Source of the DNA: Roseateles amylovorans
GTDB taxonomy: Bacteria; Pseudomonadota; Gammaproteobacteria; Burkholderiales; Burkholderiaceae_C
Direction: 5' to 3'
Length of the DNA stretch: 64,000 nt
Assembly: GCF_025398155.2 (NCBI RefSeq)
Contig: NZ_CP104562.2
Coordinates: forward strand, 2,232,001-2,296,000
Shown here: piece after piece, positions 1 to 9,852 of the stretch
Numbering within the stretch: the first letter of the stretch is position 1
Layout of the letters: each line of letters opens with the position of its first letter
Translations under genes and position numbers: made by a program
Notes under the pieces: model-generated
What the model was told of the DNA's origin: nothing
What the model saw: only the letters and a program-made list of their open reading frames with translations
Databases searched by the model: none

Positions 1-252
1 CGTCTTGCGGCTTTCGCGCAGGTAGCGGCGGAAGTCGAGCTCCCGCATGTATTGGGGGCGCATGTACGGGCCCGCGACGTGGAAATAGAAGGGGGCGCCG
101 TCGCCCACCTTGAGCAGCATGTGGCCACACGGATTCCAGCTGTCGCCGCTGACGACGACTGCCGTCGTGTGGGCCCAGTCAAATGCCTGGGGCAGGCACA
201 TGCTCAGTTCCTCGCCGTCATAGGGCGGAGGGGGCTTCTTCTTCTCGGCCAT
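1..252 (-). CDS. Unrecognised protein, N-terminal part only
   Basis: The first 84 residues are visible and the rest lies beyond the left edge. The ATG at 252 follows an AGGGAG ribosome site. The protein starts with a Lys/Pro-rich stretch, has no signal peptide, and carries a WNPCGHMLLKVG segment followed by a YFHVAGPY segment. The Cys-Gly-His and later His could belong to a cysteine-peptidase-like active site, but I cannot name the family. The divergent neighbour at 725 is a small exported protein that resembles periplasmic immunity-type proteins, so an effector/immunity pair is conceivable. That is inference only. Confidence 0.6.
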   Translation of the reverse strand, partial: MAEKKKPPPPYDGEELSMCLPQAFDWAHTTAVVVSGDSWNPCGHMLLKVGDGAPFYFHVAGPYMRPQYMRELDFRRYLRESRKT

Positions 253-724
253 GGAATCGCACTCCCTGCGATGAATTTTGTTGCGCACAGTCTAGAACTG
301 GTCTGCGGCCCTCCTGTGTCCGAAAGTCATCGAGGACCCGCTGCCCTTCTGCGACAGGCCCCCCCCGAGCCGATAGCTCCATGGCACATTCCTCTTGCTT
401 TCCTTCACAACTTCTTCAGAAGTTCACGGAAGCCCGGCACCTGCCCGCAGGCAAGCCCCGTCTGCGGTGGTCCAGAAGCGTGAGCGTGGGCCCAACAGTC
501 TCAACGCGCAACACGACCACTACCGGCAGAAGGTTCGAAAGTCCTTGATCGGGTCCGGCGCAAGGCCGGTCTGGGACGCGGACAGCATTTCGAGCCCCTG
601 TCGACAGACCAGTACTCATGGGTCTTCCAGGGGGTTGGCTAGGAAAATGACTCGGCGCGAGTATGAAAACCAACTCCGCTGTTTGAGGACACCCTCGGCG
701 ACTCTTTGGCCAAACCGTCAGACC
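253..724. other. Intergenic, no supported gene
   Basis: About 470 bases between two divergent genes. Open frames cross it, but none has a ribosome site with a credible product. The long plus-strand frame that reaches back to 395 has no protein-like character before the signal peptide that begins at 725. Both promoters of the flanking genes should lie here, but I see no clear -35/-10 pair. Confidence 0.5.
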
Positions 725-1213
725 ATGCGCACCTACCCTGAGCTAATCGCCTTCATTTGCCTGGCCGTATTGGTCCCACCCGTGGCGGCCAGCTCCAGGA
801 TGGGACCTGTCGAGGTGAGCCTGAGGGATGGACGGCCCTGCTTCTCGATGACAGCGAAAGACTGGAAACGAGACCCGAAACAGCGATTTCAGGCGCTGGT
901 CGTCTCTGATGCCTCCGAGAAACCGGTCACCTCGGTCTGGGAGTTCCAGTCAGTGTCGCCCGATGGCATCCCCATTACCGCTGGCACGTGCTTTGGCTAT
1001 GGTCAGACCGCGCCAGGTACCACCTCAACGGATCCAGCGGCGCTCAAGGCGGGCCGGGTCTACAGCGTTTCGATGAACGTCAGCCAGTCGGATAGCTCCG
1101 ATCCGACCATGGGCTATGTGGGCACGTTCTGTATGGCCGAGGAGGGCGCAGAACGGCGGCTGGTCCCCGTCACCCCTGACCAACCAGCCTGGCATTCGGG
1201 CTCCTGCAAATGA
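725..1213 (+). CDS. Small exported (periplasmic) protein
   Basis: A 162-residue protein. The ATG at 725 was chosen over the upstream frame because it begins a clear signal peptide: a short charged start, a hydrophobic core IAFICLAVLVPPV and an AAS cleavage region. There is no lipobox Cys. The mature part has paired cysteines (PCFS, GTCFGYG, GTFCMAE, SGSCK) and a beta-rich pattern. The RPCFS segment after a VEVSLRDG strand resembles, from memory, a family of small periplasmic lipoproteins annotated as putative type VI secretion immunity proteins. The resemblance is weak and there is no lipobox. It lies divergent from the truncated gene at the left edge. Confidence 0.6.
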   Translation: MRTYPELIAFICLAVLVPPVAASSRMGPVEVSLRDGRPCFSMTAKDWKRDPKQRFQALVVSDASEKPVTSVWEFQSVSPDGIPITAGTCFGYGQTAPGTTSTDPAALKAGRVYSVSMNVSQSDSSDPTMGYVGTFCMAEEGAERRLVPVTPDQPAWHSGSCK

Positions 1214-1305
1214 CCGCCCGCAAGAATTGACGCAAGGCAACGTCGCCGGCGGAACCCAGTGCGCGCGTCCAGAACAACCTGTTCAACGCCTTTCCACCCC
1301 GTCTC

Positions 1306-2160
1306 CTACGGCTTCTTCCTGAACTCATTCAACTGCTCCCGGCGAAAGTAGTGCACCCCATACGCCAGGGCTCCGGTGGCCGCATCGGCGTGCAGATCGC
1401 CGCTGGCGCGCAGCACCATGTAATCCGGCCCTTCCTCGATGATTTCAGCCTTGCCAAACGGGAGGCGGCTGGCGGAAACGACGCCCGCCAGATCGCGGCC
1501 GATGATGTAGAGGCTGCCAAATTCAGCCTGGGTGCCGGAGCCTTTGAGTTCCCCGCGTGCGTCCCTTTCCATCAATTGCCGAAGCACGTCGCTGCCCGCC
1601 GCGATCTCCTGGCGCAGCGTGTCGACGGTGGACGACGACGCGGACGCCATCTCCTCGCTGCTGTAGGTCGTTGGCAGGTGATACATGAAGCGGCCGACCC
1701 AGTTCGGCGCCTCCACGCGGAAGACGAGGCTCAGGCGCCATCGGGCATCCGAGCCCTCCATGATGTACACGAGTGGCTTGAGGGGCAGGGCACCTGACTG
1801 CCCGCTCAGCAGGGGCGACCCTGCCAGTTGCGCCGTCGCAATGGCGAAGGGGTCGACCTGCGCATAGTGCGACCGATAGCCGCTGGCCTGACGCTTGCGC
1901 ATCTCGTCCTCCGCCAGACCGCCGACGAAGGGAATCGGGTTGAGCATGTCGACCAACTGCGCCACCGTCGACCCCGCGCTGACGATGATGTATTGCGTGC
2001 CTGGGATCGCCGCCGAGCCCGCAGGCAGTGGCGACGGCAGCGCGCGTGTGAGCTGCAGGCCCTTTCCGGCCAGATCGGCTTGCAAGGGACGGCTCTGCTG
2101 CACGTTGGCACAGCCGGCCAGCAGCAGCGCCCATGCGAGACAGACGGTGAGGTGCTTCAT
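1306..2160 (-). CDS. Outer-membrane or periplasmic lipoprotein, unknown function
   Basis: A 284-residue protein with a textbook lipoprotein signal: MKH, hydrophobic core, then LAGC with the acylated Cys at residue 17. No enzymatic motif is recognised. The mature protein has alternating beta segments and a few aromatic-rich stretches (GRFMYHLPTTY). It begins 48 bases after the stop of the beta-barrel gene at 2209-3051 on the same strand, so the two are probably co-transcribed and may act together in the cell envelope. Confidence 0.75.
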   Translation of the reverse strand: MKHLTVCLAWALLLAGCANVQQSRPLQADLAGKGLQLTRALPSPLPAGSAAIPGTQYIIVSAGSTVAQLVDMLNPIPFVGGLAEDEMRKRQASGYRSHYAQVDPFAIATAQLAGSPLLSGQSGALPLKPLVYIMEGSDARWRLSLVFRVEAPNWVGRFMYHLPTTYSSEEMASASSSTVDTLRQEIAAGSDVLRQLMERDARGELKGSGTQAEFGSLYIIGRDLAGVVSASRLPFGKAEIIEEGPDYMVLRASGDLHADAATGALAYGVHYFRREQLNEFRKKP

Positions 2161-2208
2161 CGTGAGTCCAATCCTCGTGGGAGATGCGTCAGCGCCCGCT
2201 TGGCGGGT

Positions 2209-3051
2209 TCAGAGGCCAAACCTCAGGAAGACCTGCGGGCCATTGAATCGGTAGTCCAGCCTGCCTTTGAAGGAACTGCCGTTGCCGTCCAATTGCATGT
2301 CGTCCAAGCGCCAACCCACGCCCAGCCCGACATGGCGCGTGACGCGGTACTGGATATTGGCCTGCGCATTGACCAGATGGCCCCGATAGCCGCGGGCATT
2401 GAACTTCAACAGGTCGACGCGGCCGTCCACCAGCCAGCCCGAGGCGAAATCGTGGGCCGCGTAGGCGCCGAGCGTCGGAGCCGGTGCGTCGCGCTTGCGC
2501 TTCTCCAGAAAGAAGGGGGTCGCGACGCCGTTGACGATGGCGTCGCCTTCCATGCTCATGGCGAACTTGGTGAGATGGACACCCAGCACGAGACCGGCCT
2601 CGGACGTCGGCGTTCTCAGAAGCGAGTAGCCGCCGCTGAGCCGGAAGGTCCGGATGTCGACGCGCGCGGCGACGGCTGCATTGAAGGTGCCACCGCCGAA
2701 CTCGATGCCATCGCCCGGGAATGCCAGCTCACGTCGGCTGCGGCGCAGATCGAAGTATTCGAACTCGGCGCGCCAGCGTTCAGCCAGCCGGAGCCCCACA
2801 AGGAAGGCCGGCATCGACGGATGGTCCCGCAAGCCGAGATCCTCCTCGGCGCGAAGGTCGGTGCCGCGCTGGCCGCCGCTGTCGAGACGGACCGATGTGC
2901 GCACCTGCGGACGGTAGGCCGCGATCTGGAGCCAGGCCGTGTCATCGAGCTTGGCTGTACCGCTGTTTGATGTTCCGCTGTCTGCCAGGGCGCCCGTCGA
3001 TGTGGCGGCGAGTAGTCCAAGAGTCGCCATCGGGCGAAGACGGTTGAACAT
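2209..3051 (-). CDS. Probable outer-membrane beta-barrel protein
   Basis: A 280-residue protein with a signal peptide (cleavage near GALADS, residues 21-26). The mature chain has repeated amphipathic strands with turns, such as RLSGGYSLL, GLVLGVHLTKF, VGLGVGWRL and GRLDYRFN, and ends in a strand closing with FLRFGL. This is what a small 8-10-stranded porin-like barrel looks like. No substrate can be inferred. It is the first gene of a likely two-gene unit with the lipoprotein at 1306-2160. Confidence 0.7.
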   Translation of the reverse strand: MFNRLRPMATLGLLAATSTGALADSGTSNSGTAKLDDTAWLQIAAYRPQVRTSVRLDSGGQRGTDLRAEEDLGLRDHPSMPAFLVGLRLAERWRAEFEYFDLRRSRRELAFPGDGIEFGGGTFNAAVAARVDIRTFRLSGGYSLLRTPTSEAGLVLGVHLTKFAMSMEGDAIVNGVATPFFLEKRKRDAPAPTLGAYAAHDFASGWLVDGRVDLLKFNARGYRGHLVNAQANIQYRVTRHVGLGVGWRLDDMQLDGNGSSFKGRLDYRFNGPQVFLRFGL

Positions 3052-3241
3052 GGGCGAGGCTCCGCTGAGAGGATGGTCAGGGCGAAACCATCATAGGCGG
3101 CGGTTTTGGCGACGCCTTTGGACGCGTGAACCAGCAATGCGGGGCAGCGAAACAGGATCGCGAGGCGCCGCGCGGTGTGGGTCGCGAGAGATCGACCTTG
3201 GCGTCGCAGCTCAATCCCAGCTGGCTCGGCTGGGAGACGAC

Positions 3242-4501
3242 CTACCGACCGCCCTCATCCGAGGGCGCCGACGCTGCGAATGCACCAGAAGCCGCAGTCG
3301 ACGCCGTGGCCTTCACCGGCGCGTCTGCCGTTGCTGGCGCACCTGAATCCGAACGCTGACTCGTCCCCGCCCGCCGCCAACTCGCCAGCGTGTTGGCAAA
3401 CTCAATCACCGCCATCGCGTAGTAGCTGCTCTGGTTGTAGCGTGTGACGGTGTAGAAGTTCTTCGTCCCCGCCACATACACGGGCGCCGCGCCGCCCATC
3501 TGCAGTTCGATCAGCGCCAGCGGCCCCACATGGCCCAGCCCTGCAATCGAAAGGTCCGCCCCCGCGGCGAGGAATTGGTTGACGTCCAACTGCGGCAGCA
3601 CGTCGCTCAGCAGCAGTTGCGCCTTGGCCGCGGTGTCCACCGGCGGCTGCACCTCGTAGTGGGTGGGCAGCCCGCGCTGCCAGCCATGCGCTTTCAGGAA
3701 ATTGGCGACCGAACCGATCGCATCGACCTGGCTGTTGATCAGGTCAACATGGCCATCGCCATCGAAGTCGATGGCGAACCGGCGCCAGCTTCCCGGCATG
3801 AACTGACCCCAGCCCATCGCGCCCGCGTAGGAGCCCTTCATCGCCAGCGGATCCAGCCCGTTTTCGCGCGACAGGATCAGGAACTGCCGCAGCTCGTCGC
3901 GGAAGTACTCGCTGCGGTCACGGGCGCCGGGTGGCAGTGGATTGGGATAGTCGAAGCCGAGTGTGGTCAGCGCGTCCAGCACCCGGTAGCCGCCCATGAT
4001 GCGGCCGTAGAAGGTCTCGATGCCGATGATGGAGGCGATGATCTCCGCCGGCACGCCGTAGGTGGCCTCGGCTTTCGCCAGGGCCGCCTCGTTGTCGGCC
4101 CAGAAGCCCAGGCCCGCTTGCAGGCGCCGGGGTTCGATGAAACGCTGGCGGTAGGCGCCCCAGTCCTTGGCCTGACCCGGTGCACCGGGCAGGATCAGCC
4201 GCTGCACCGACGCCTGCAACCGCGCCTGTGCCAACAGCGCGCGCAAGGCACCGGGCTCGTAGCCCAGGGCGGCGGCCTCGCGGTCGGCAAACTGCATCAG
4301 GTCGGCCCGCTCGCCGAAGGCCGGCGAGGCCGCAGGCGGCACCTTGGGCTTGGCGCCGGAATTCAGCTTCAGCGGCTTCTTGTGTCCCGCCTCCACCGCC
4401 AGCGCGGGAAGCGGCATCGCCAACGCGGCCAGGGTGGCCAGCGCGGGCGCCAGGGCGGTCATCGATGTGGTGAGCAGGAGGCGGCGGCGGGAAGCAGTCA
4501 T
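3242..4501 (-). CDS. mltB: Lytic murein transglycosylase B
   Basis: A 419-residue protein that cleaves the MurNAc-GlcNAc bond of peptidoglycan with formation of a 1,6-anhydro end. It has a Tat- or Sec-type signal (RRRLLLTTSM, then a long hydrophobic stretch to PALAVEA). There is no lipobox, so it is probably periplasmic rather than lipid-anchored. The SLT_2/MltB fold is clear: catalytic Glu162 in IIGIETFYGR, then GSYAGAMGWGQFMPGSW and the EF-hand-like DFDGDGHVDL. The C-terminus (about 40 residues) is Ala/Thr-rich and disordered. It is followed leftward by intergenic DNA and preceded by the tgpA-like gene, 54 bases away. Confidence 0.93.
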   Translation of the reverse strand: MTASRRRLLLTTSMTALAPALATLAALAMPLPALAVEAGHKKPLKLNSGAKPKVPPAASPAFGERADLMQFADREAAALGYEPGALRALLAQARLQASVQRLILPGAPGQAKDWGAYRQRFIEPRRLQAGLGFWADNEAALAKAEATYGVPAEIIASIIGIETFYGRIMGGYRVLDALTTLGFDYPNPLPPGARDRSEYFRDELRQFLILSRENGLDPLAMKGSYAGAMGWGQFMPGSWRRFAIDFDGDGHVDLINSQVDAIGSVANFLKAHGWQRGLPTHYEVQPPVDTAAKAQLLLSDVLPQLDVNQFLAAGADLSIAGLGHVGPLALIELQMGGAAPVYVAGTKNFYTVTRYNQSSYYAMAVIEFANTLASWRRAGTSQRSDSGAPATADAPVKATASTAASGAFAASAPSDEGGR

Positions 4502-4555
4502 GCGGATGGGAACGAAAGAAAGTCTGGGAACAACACGGCAAGCGACGCGCCGCCT

Positions 4556-6625
4556 TCAGGCTCGCGCCGGGGACTGCGTCTGCTGCTTCGCCAGTGCGGC
4601 GCACTGCGCAAGAAAATCGCGCAGCCATTGTGACGTGGCCACCGGCCGGTCCTGCCGATAGCGCAGCGATTCCAAATGCAACAGCGCCTGCACCAGCGGC
4701 GCCGCAGCGTCGCCAAAGCGGGCCTGGAGCTGTGTGGCCCACAGCCGGGGGGTGTCCTGGTCGGTGGTCTGCAGGCCCAGACGGTCCAGCGCGCGTCGCA
4801 CCCGGGCCCGCTGCCGAGACCACGGATCATGTGGATGCCGATGCCAGGCCGCCACGCCCGCGCCGATCAGCCCCACACCCACCATCAGCATGCCGGTCAG
4901 CTGCACCAGCACGCCCCAATCCGGATCCTGGAACCCCAGGCGCTTGAGGAACTCCAGCTGTTCACCGCCAGAGAAGTTCAGCACCCGTTGCTGCCAGCGG
5001 TTGTTGATCAATTCCCAGCCGGATCGCAAACGCCCCAGCAGCCCCGGGCTGACGCTGTCGAAGGCCTGGGCGATGGCGCCCGGCGGCACGGTCAGGCGAC
5101 GGCCCTGCACCCGCTCCGGCGCAATCGCGGCGGTGGGATCCACCCGCTGCCAGCCGCGGGACGCCGTCCAGTATTCCGCCCAGGCATGGGCCTGGGCCAT
5201 GCGCACGATCATGTCGCCGTCTTGCAGATCCAGGTCGGCGCCCTGGAAGCCGGTCACCACCCGGGCCGGCACGCCGGCGGCGCGCATCAGCACCACATAG
5301 GCGGCGGCAAAGTGCTCGCAGAAGCCGAGCTTGCGGTCGAACCAGAATTCGTCGATCAGATGCGGCGTGAACTCGCCGTAGACGCCCGGACTCAGCGTGT
5401 AGCTGTAGCCGTTCTGCCGGATCTGGCGGAGCAGGGCGTCGCTGATGGCCGTGGCGCGGGCGTCACCCTCCGTCGATTGAAACTGCTGCCTCAACTGCGC
5501 ACCCAGTGCGCTCGCCCGCGGATTGAGGGTGGGCGGCAGGGCCAGGTCCACTTGCGACTGCGCCACCGTCTCCATCAGCCCCCAGCGTGCCAGCGGCCAG
5601 GCCTCTTGCCGCCAGCGCAGCCGCTCGGTGACGGGGCGGGGCGCTATCCACTGACCCTGGGCGCCGCGCTGCAGCATCATGCCGCCGGCGTCCATCCGGT
5701 CTCCGGCGGGCGCGGGGCTGAAGTCCAGCATCGGCAGCACGGTGACGCGCAGCGGCTCCAACGTGGCCTCGTAGCGGTAGGTCGGGCCGCTCAGGTCCAC
5801 ATCCCCCTGGCGCGCCTGCCAGTAGCCGCGCGACGCGTGCCAGGTGCGGCCATCGAAGCGAGACAGCACCTGCGCCCGGAAGTACAGCTGGGACTGCGGC
5901 GGCAGCCGGCCGTCGAAGCGCAGGCGCATCGCGATGGTTTCGTCCGAGCTGACTTCCGCGAAGGTGCCGAAGTCCATGGTGTCGGACAAGCCGGTGCGCG
6001 CGCCCGCATCCTTGGGCAGACCCCACAGCGGCGGCAGGCGCGGGAACAGCACGAACAGCGCCAGCATCACCGGCAGACCGTAGAGCGTGTTGCGGGCCGC
6101 GATGCGCGCCGCCAGCTTCAGGCTGGGCACGCCTTGCGGCATCTGCGCCAGCACCAGGGCGGACAGCAAGGCCCAGACGCACAGCAGCGTCCAGATCGCG
6201 ACCAGCAGCGACTGCGAATACAGGAACTGGGTCAGCACCAGGAAGAAGCCGAGGAAGAAGACGACGAACGCATCCCGCCGGGCGCGCAGTTCCAGCGTCT
6301 TCAAGGCCATCAGCATCGCCAGCATGGTGATGCCCGCCTCGCGGCCGATCAGCGTCCGATGGCTCAGCCAGGTCAGCGCCATCACCACCGCCAGCACGGT
6401 GATCAGGCTCCAGCGGCCCGGCAACGCTTCGCTGCGCCAGGCCAGACGCGCGCGCCAGGCCAGCACCGCCAGCGTGACCGCGCTGCACCACCACGGCAGG
6501 TGGCCGGCGTGCGGCACCAGGGTCGCGGTGATGATGGCCAGCAGGAACAGGGTGTCGCGCGCCTCGCGCGGCAGCGGGCTGCGGCCGGCAGGCAGTGCAC
6601 CGCCCAGGAGACCGGTGCGGCTCAT
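4556..6625 (-). CDS. TgpA-type membrane transglutaminase-like protein (DUF3488)
   Basis: A 689-residue inner-membrane protein. The N-terminal 200 residues hold about six hydrophobic segments (DUF3488). A periplasmic transglutaminase-like domain follows, with Cys436 in GFCEHFAAAY, His480 in AQAHAWAEYW and Asp496 in RVDPT forming the Cys-His-Asp triad. One more membrane segment (TGMLMVGVGLIGAGVAAW) precedes a cytoplasmic tail (DUF4129-like). Its ATG overlaps the stop of the DUF58 gene (ATGA). With moxR and DUF58 it forms the well-known three-gene arrangement; the Pseudomonas homologue TgpA is essential for viability. The substrate is unknown. Confidence 0.9.
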   Translation of the reverse strand: MSRTGLLGGALPAGRSPLPREARDTLFLLAIITATLVPHAGHLPWWCSAVTLAVLAWRARLAWRSEALPGRWSLITVLAVVMALTWLSHRTLIGREAGITMLAMLMALKTLELRARRDAFVVFFLGFFLVLTQFLYSQSLLVAIWTLLCVWALLSALVLAQMPQGVPSLKLAARIAARNTLYGLPVMLALFVLFPRLPPLWGLPKDAGARTGLSDTMDFGTFAEVSSDETIAMRLRFDGRLPPQSQLYFRAQVLSRFDGRTWHASRGYWQARQGDVDLSGPTYRYEATLEPLRVTVLPMLDFSPAPAGDRMDAGGMMLQRGAQGQWIAPRPVTERLRWRQEAWPLARWGLMETVAQSQVDLALPPTLNPRASALGAQLRQQFQSTEGDARATAISDALLRQIRQNGYSYTLSPGVYGEFTPHLIDEFWFDRKLGFCEHFAAAYVVLMRAAGVPARVVTGFQGADLDLQDGDMIVRMAQAHAWAEYWTASRGWQRVDPTAAIAPERVQGRRLTVPPGAIAQAFDSVSPGLLGRLRSGWELINNRWQQRVLNFSGGEQLEFLKRLGFQDPDWGVLVQLTGMLMVGVGLIGAGVAAWHRHPHDPWSRQRARVRRALDRLGLQTTDQDTPRLWATQLQARFGDAAAPLVQALLHLESLRYRQDRPVATSQWLRDFLAQCAALAKQQTQSPARA

Positions 6626-7656
6626 GGTCGGTCCTCCAGCAAGGTCAGCGCTTCCATGCAGGCGCGGTAATGGTCCGGGCCAAGGTCCGGCGCCAGGCTG
6701 CGCTCGCGCAGGCGAAGGCCATAGGGCAGGCCCGCCTCTTCGGCGCGCTGCACCCAGGCAGCCAGGCGGGACAGCCGCGACTCAAAGGGCAGCCCGCGGG
6801 TGGCATCCAGGTCCAGCCATTGCTCGGAGGCGCGACTGCCCAGGCGCTCTCGCACCAACAGGGGCGCCGCGCCGTTGTTGATGCCGCCGGACGGCGGTTG
6901 CGGTTGCGCCAGTGCCATGGCGGACTTCTTCCAGAGGATCTGACGCGGCGAGTCGCCGTGTCGATAAGGCCGCAGGCCGGGATCGTCCCCCAGCCCCGGT
7001 TGGCCTTGGCCTTGGGGCAGGCCTTCGTCGCTGGCACCGGCGTCCGGCGCGTCGACCTCGGGTGAGGGATAGACCCACGCGATCGCCGCGGGACGCCACA
7101 GGCTCCAGGCACCGAATAGGCCGAGCGGGAACCGCGATTCAATGCGCAGCAGCGGCAGCTCGTGGCGGCCACGGGTGGGAAAGCTCAACTGCAGATGCAG
7201 CTGCGAATGGCCTTGCGCCGGGACGTCGGTGAAGGCGGTGTCCGCATAGCTGCCATCCGGCAGGCGAAGGCCGACGCCATACCGCTGCCCGCCCGCGTTG
7301 TGCAGCCGGATGTCCAGCAGCAGCGGCTGTCCGGCGAAGGCGGGTGCCGGGGTTTTCAGATCCAGCTTGAGCCCACGCAGATTGGAATGGGTGGCATGCA
7401 TGGAGGCCAGCCCGGCGCCCGCCAGCAGGAAGGTCAGCAGATAGCCGAGGCTGAGCTGGTCGTTGATCGAGGCCAGCAGCAGCAACAGCAAGGTGGCGCA
7501 GAAGGCCGCACCCGGCCGGCTGGGCAGGATGTAGAGGTTGCGCTGGACCAACGCGGTGGTGTCGCTGCGCGGATGGCGGGCCTGCCACCAGGCGTCCCAG
7601 CGGTCCTGCCAGGGCCAGCGCCACCGCCAGGCGGGAAGGATCCGTCGACGGGCCAT
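6622..7656 (-). CDS. DUF58 domain protein
   Basis: A 344-residue protein with two adjacent hydrophobic segments near residues 50-90 (AAFCATLLLLLLASIN and LGYLLTFLLAGAGLAS). These are followed by a soluble part containing the DUF58 core (RPYRHGDSPRQILWKKSAM, near residue 230). The family is related to von Willebrand A domains and is nearly always encoded next to MoxR ATPases. The start lies 14 bases after the moxR stop, and the stop overlaps the start of the transglutaminase gene by four bases. This indicates one transcript and probably one complex. Confidence 0.88.
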   Translation of the reverse strand: MARRRILPAWRWRWPWQDRWDAWWQARHPRSDTTALVQRNLYILPSRPGAAFCATLLLLLLASINDQLSLGYLLTFLLAGAGLASMHATHSNLRGLKLDLKTPAPAFAGQPLLLDIRLHNAGGQRYGVGLRLPDGSYADTAFTDVPAQGHSQLHLQLSFPTRGRHELPLLRIESRFPLGLFGAWSLWRPAAIAWVYPSPEVDAPDAGASDEGLPQGQGQPGLGDDPGLRPYRHGDSPRQILWKKSAMALAQPQPPSGGINNGAAPLLVRERLGSRASEQWLDLDATRGLPFESRLSRLAAWVQRAEEAGLPYGLRLRERSLAPDLGPDHYRACMEALTLLEDRP

Positions 7657-7670
7657 GGCGTTCTCGCGGG

Positions 7671-8636
<966 letters not shown>

Positions 8637-8671
8637 CAGCGCACCATAACGCAAATCAAGGCACTTCAGAG

Positions 8672-9625
8672 ATGGCTACCGCATACCTCAGTCACCAGGA
8701 TTGCCACCGTCACGACATGGGCGCCGGCCATCCGGAATGCCCGCAGCGCCTGGACGCGATCGAGGACTGGCTGATCTCCCATGGCATGGATGCCGCGATC
8801 AGCCGACACGAGGCGCCGCGCGTCGATCTCCACGACCTGGAGCGCGCCCACGCAGCGGTCTATGTGGCCGAGATGAAGGCTTTGCTGGAGGGCCTGGAGC
8901 AGGCCGCAGCCCAGGGCGACCCGCAGGCCGTCAAGGCGCTTGATCCCGACACCTATGCCAACGGTTTCACCTGGGCCGCCGCGCTGCGCGCGGCCGGTGC
9001 TGCGGTGCGGGCGACCGACCTGGTGCTGGACGGCGAGGCCGAGAACGCCTTCTGCGCCGTCCGCCCGCCCGGCCACCATGCGACCCGCGACCAGGCGATG
9101 GGCTTTTGCTTCTTCAACAATGTGGCGGTCGCGGCGCGCCATGCGCTGGATGTGCGCGGCCTGGACCGGGTGGCGGTGGTGGACTTCGATGTGCACCACG
9201 GCAACGGCACCGAAGACATCCTGGCCGGCGATGACCGGGTGCTGATGGTCAGCATCTTCCAGGACCCGCTCTATCCCTACAGCGGCAGCGAGCCCAAGGG
9301 CAGCAACATGCTCAATGTGCCGGTGCCGCCCTACACCCGCGGCGCCGAGGTGCGGGAGATGATCGAGAGCCTGTGGATGCCTGCGCTGGAGCGCTTCAAG
9401 CCGCAGATGATCTTCGTCTCCGCCGGGTTCGATGCGCATCGCGAGGACGAGCTGGCGCAGCTGGGTCTGGTCGAGGCCGACTATGAATGGATCACGCTGC
9501 GCATCATGGAAGTGGCCGCGCGCTATGCGAAGGGGCGCATCGTGTCCTGCCTGGAAGGCGGCTACCACCTGGGAGCGTTGGCGCGCAGTGTGGGCGTGCA
9601 TCTGCGCACCCTGGCCGGCGTCTGA
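8672..9625 (+). CDS. Histone deacetylase-family (class II-like) zinc amidohydrolase
   Basis: A 317-residue protein with all the zinc-site motifs of the arginase/deacetylase fold: RPPGHHA with the His135-His136 pair, DFDVHHGNG with Asp171/Asp173/His175, and AGFDAH with Asp254. The length is typical of bacterial acetylpolyamine amidohydrolase or acetoin-utilisation-type enzymes. It should remove acyl groups from a small amine or a lysine side chain in the cytoplasm. The exact substrate cannot be read from the sequence. It stands alone, divergent from moxR, with about 230 bases before the next gene. Confidence 0.92.
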   Translation: MATAYLSHQDCHRHDMGAGHPECPQRLDAIEDWLISHGMDAAISRHEAPRVDLHDLERAHAAVYVAEMKALLEGLEQAAAQGDPQAVKALDPDTYANGFTWAAALRAAGAAVRATDLVLDGEAENAFCAVRPPGHHATRDQAMGFCFFNNVAVAARHALDVRGLDRVAVVDFDVHHGNGTEDILAGDDRVLMVSIFQDPLYPYSGSEPKGSNMLNVPVPPYTRGAEVREMIESLWMPALERFKPQMIFVSAGFDAHREDELAQLGLVEADYEWITLRIMEVAARYAKGRIVSCLEGGYHLGALARSVGVHLRTLAGV

Positions 9626-9852
9626 GTCGCGCCCCGAGGCGGCCGACACCGGCGCTCCGAAGATCCGGAAATGCGGCATTCCGACACGCATTCGCACACA
9701 CATTTTTCCAATGCTTGTCGGCGCGTGTGGCGGCAAGTTGACGCTTTCCAACGCGCCGGCACCGACCTCTACCGTTCGATACGCCAAATCGGTGGCGAAC
9801 CGATCCGCGGGCGACGACACTCTTCGTCCCCCTCCATTCCCTTCAGATTCCC

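Noticed and set aside
1828..2970. Long plus-strand open frame opposite the lipoprotein and barrel genes
   Set aside because: It is a GC-rich shadow with no ribosome site and no family pattern. The minus-strand genes have signal peptides and coherent domains. The same holds for the long opposite frames at 3530, 4676, 12400, 14980, 18234, 25694 (minus), 29799, 37346, 54136 and 58362.
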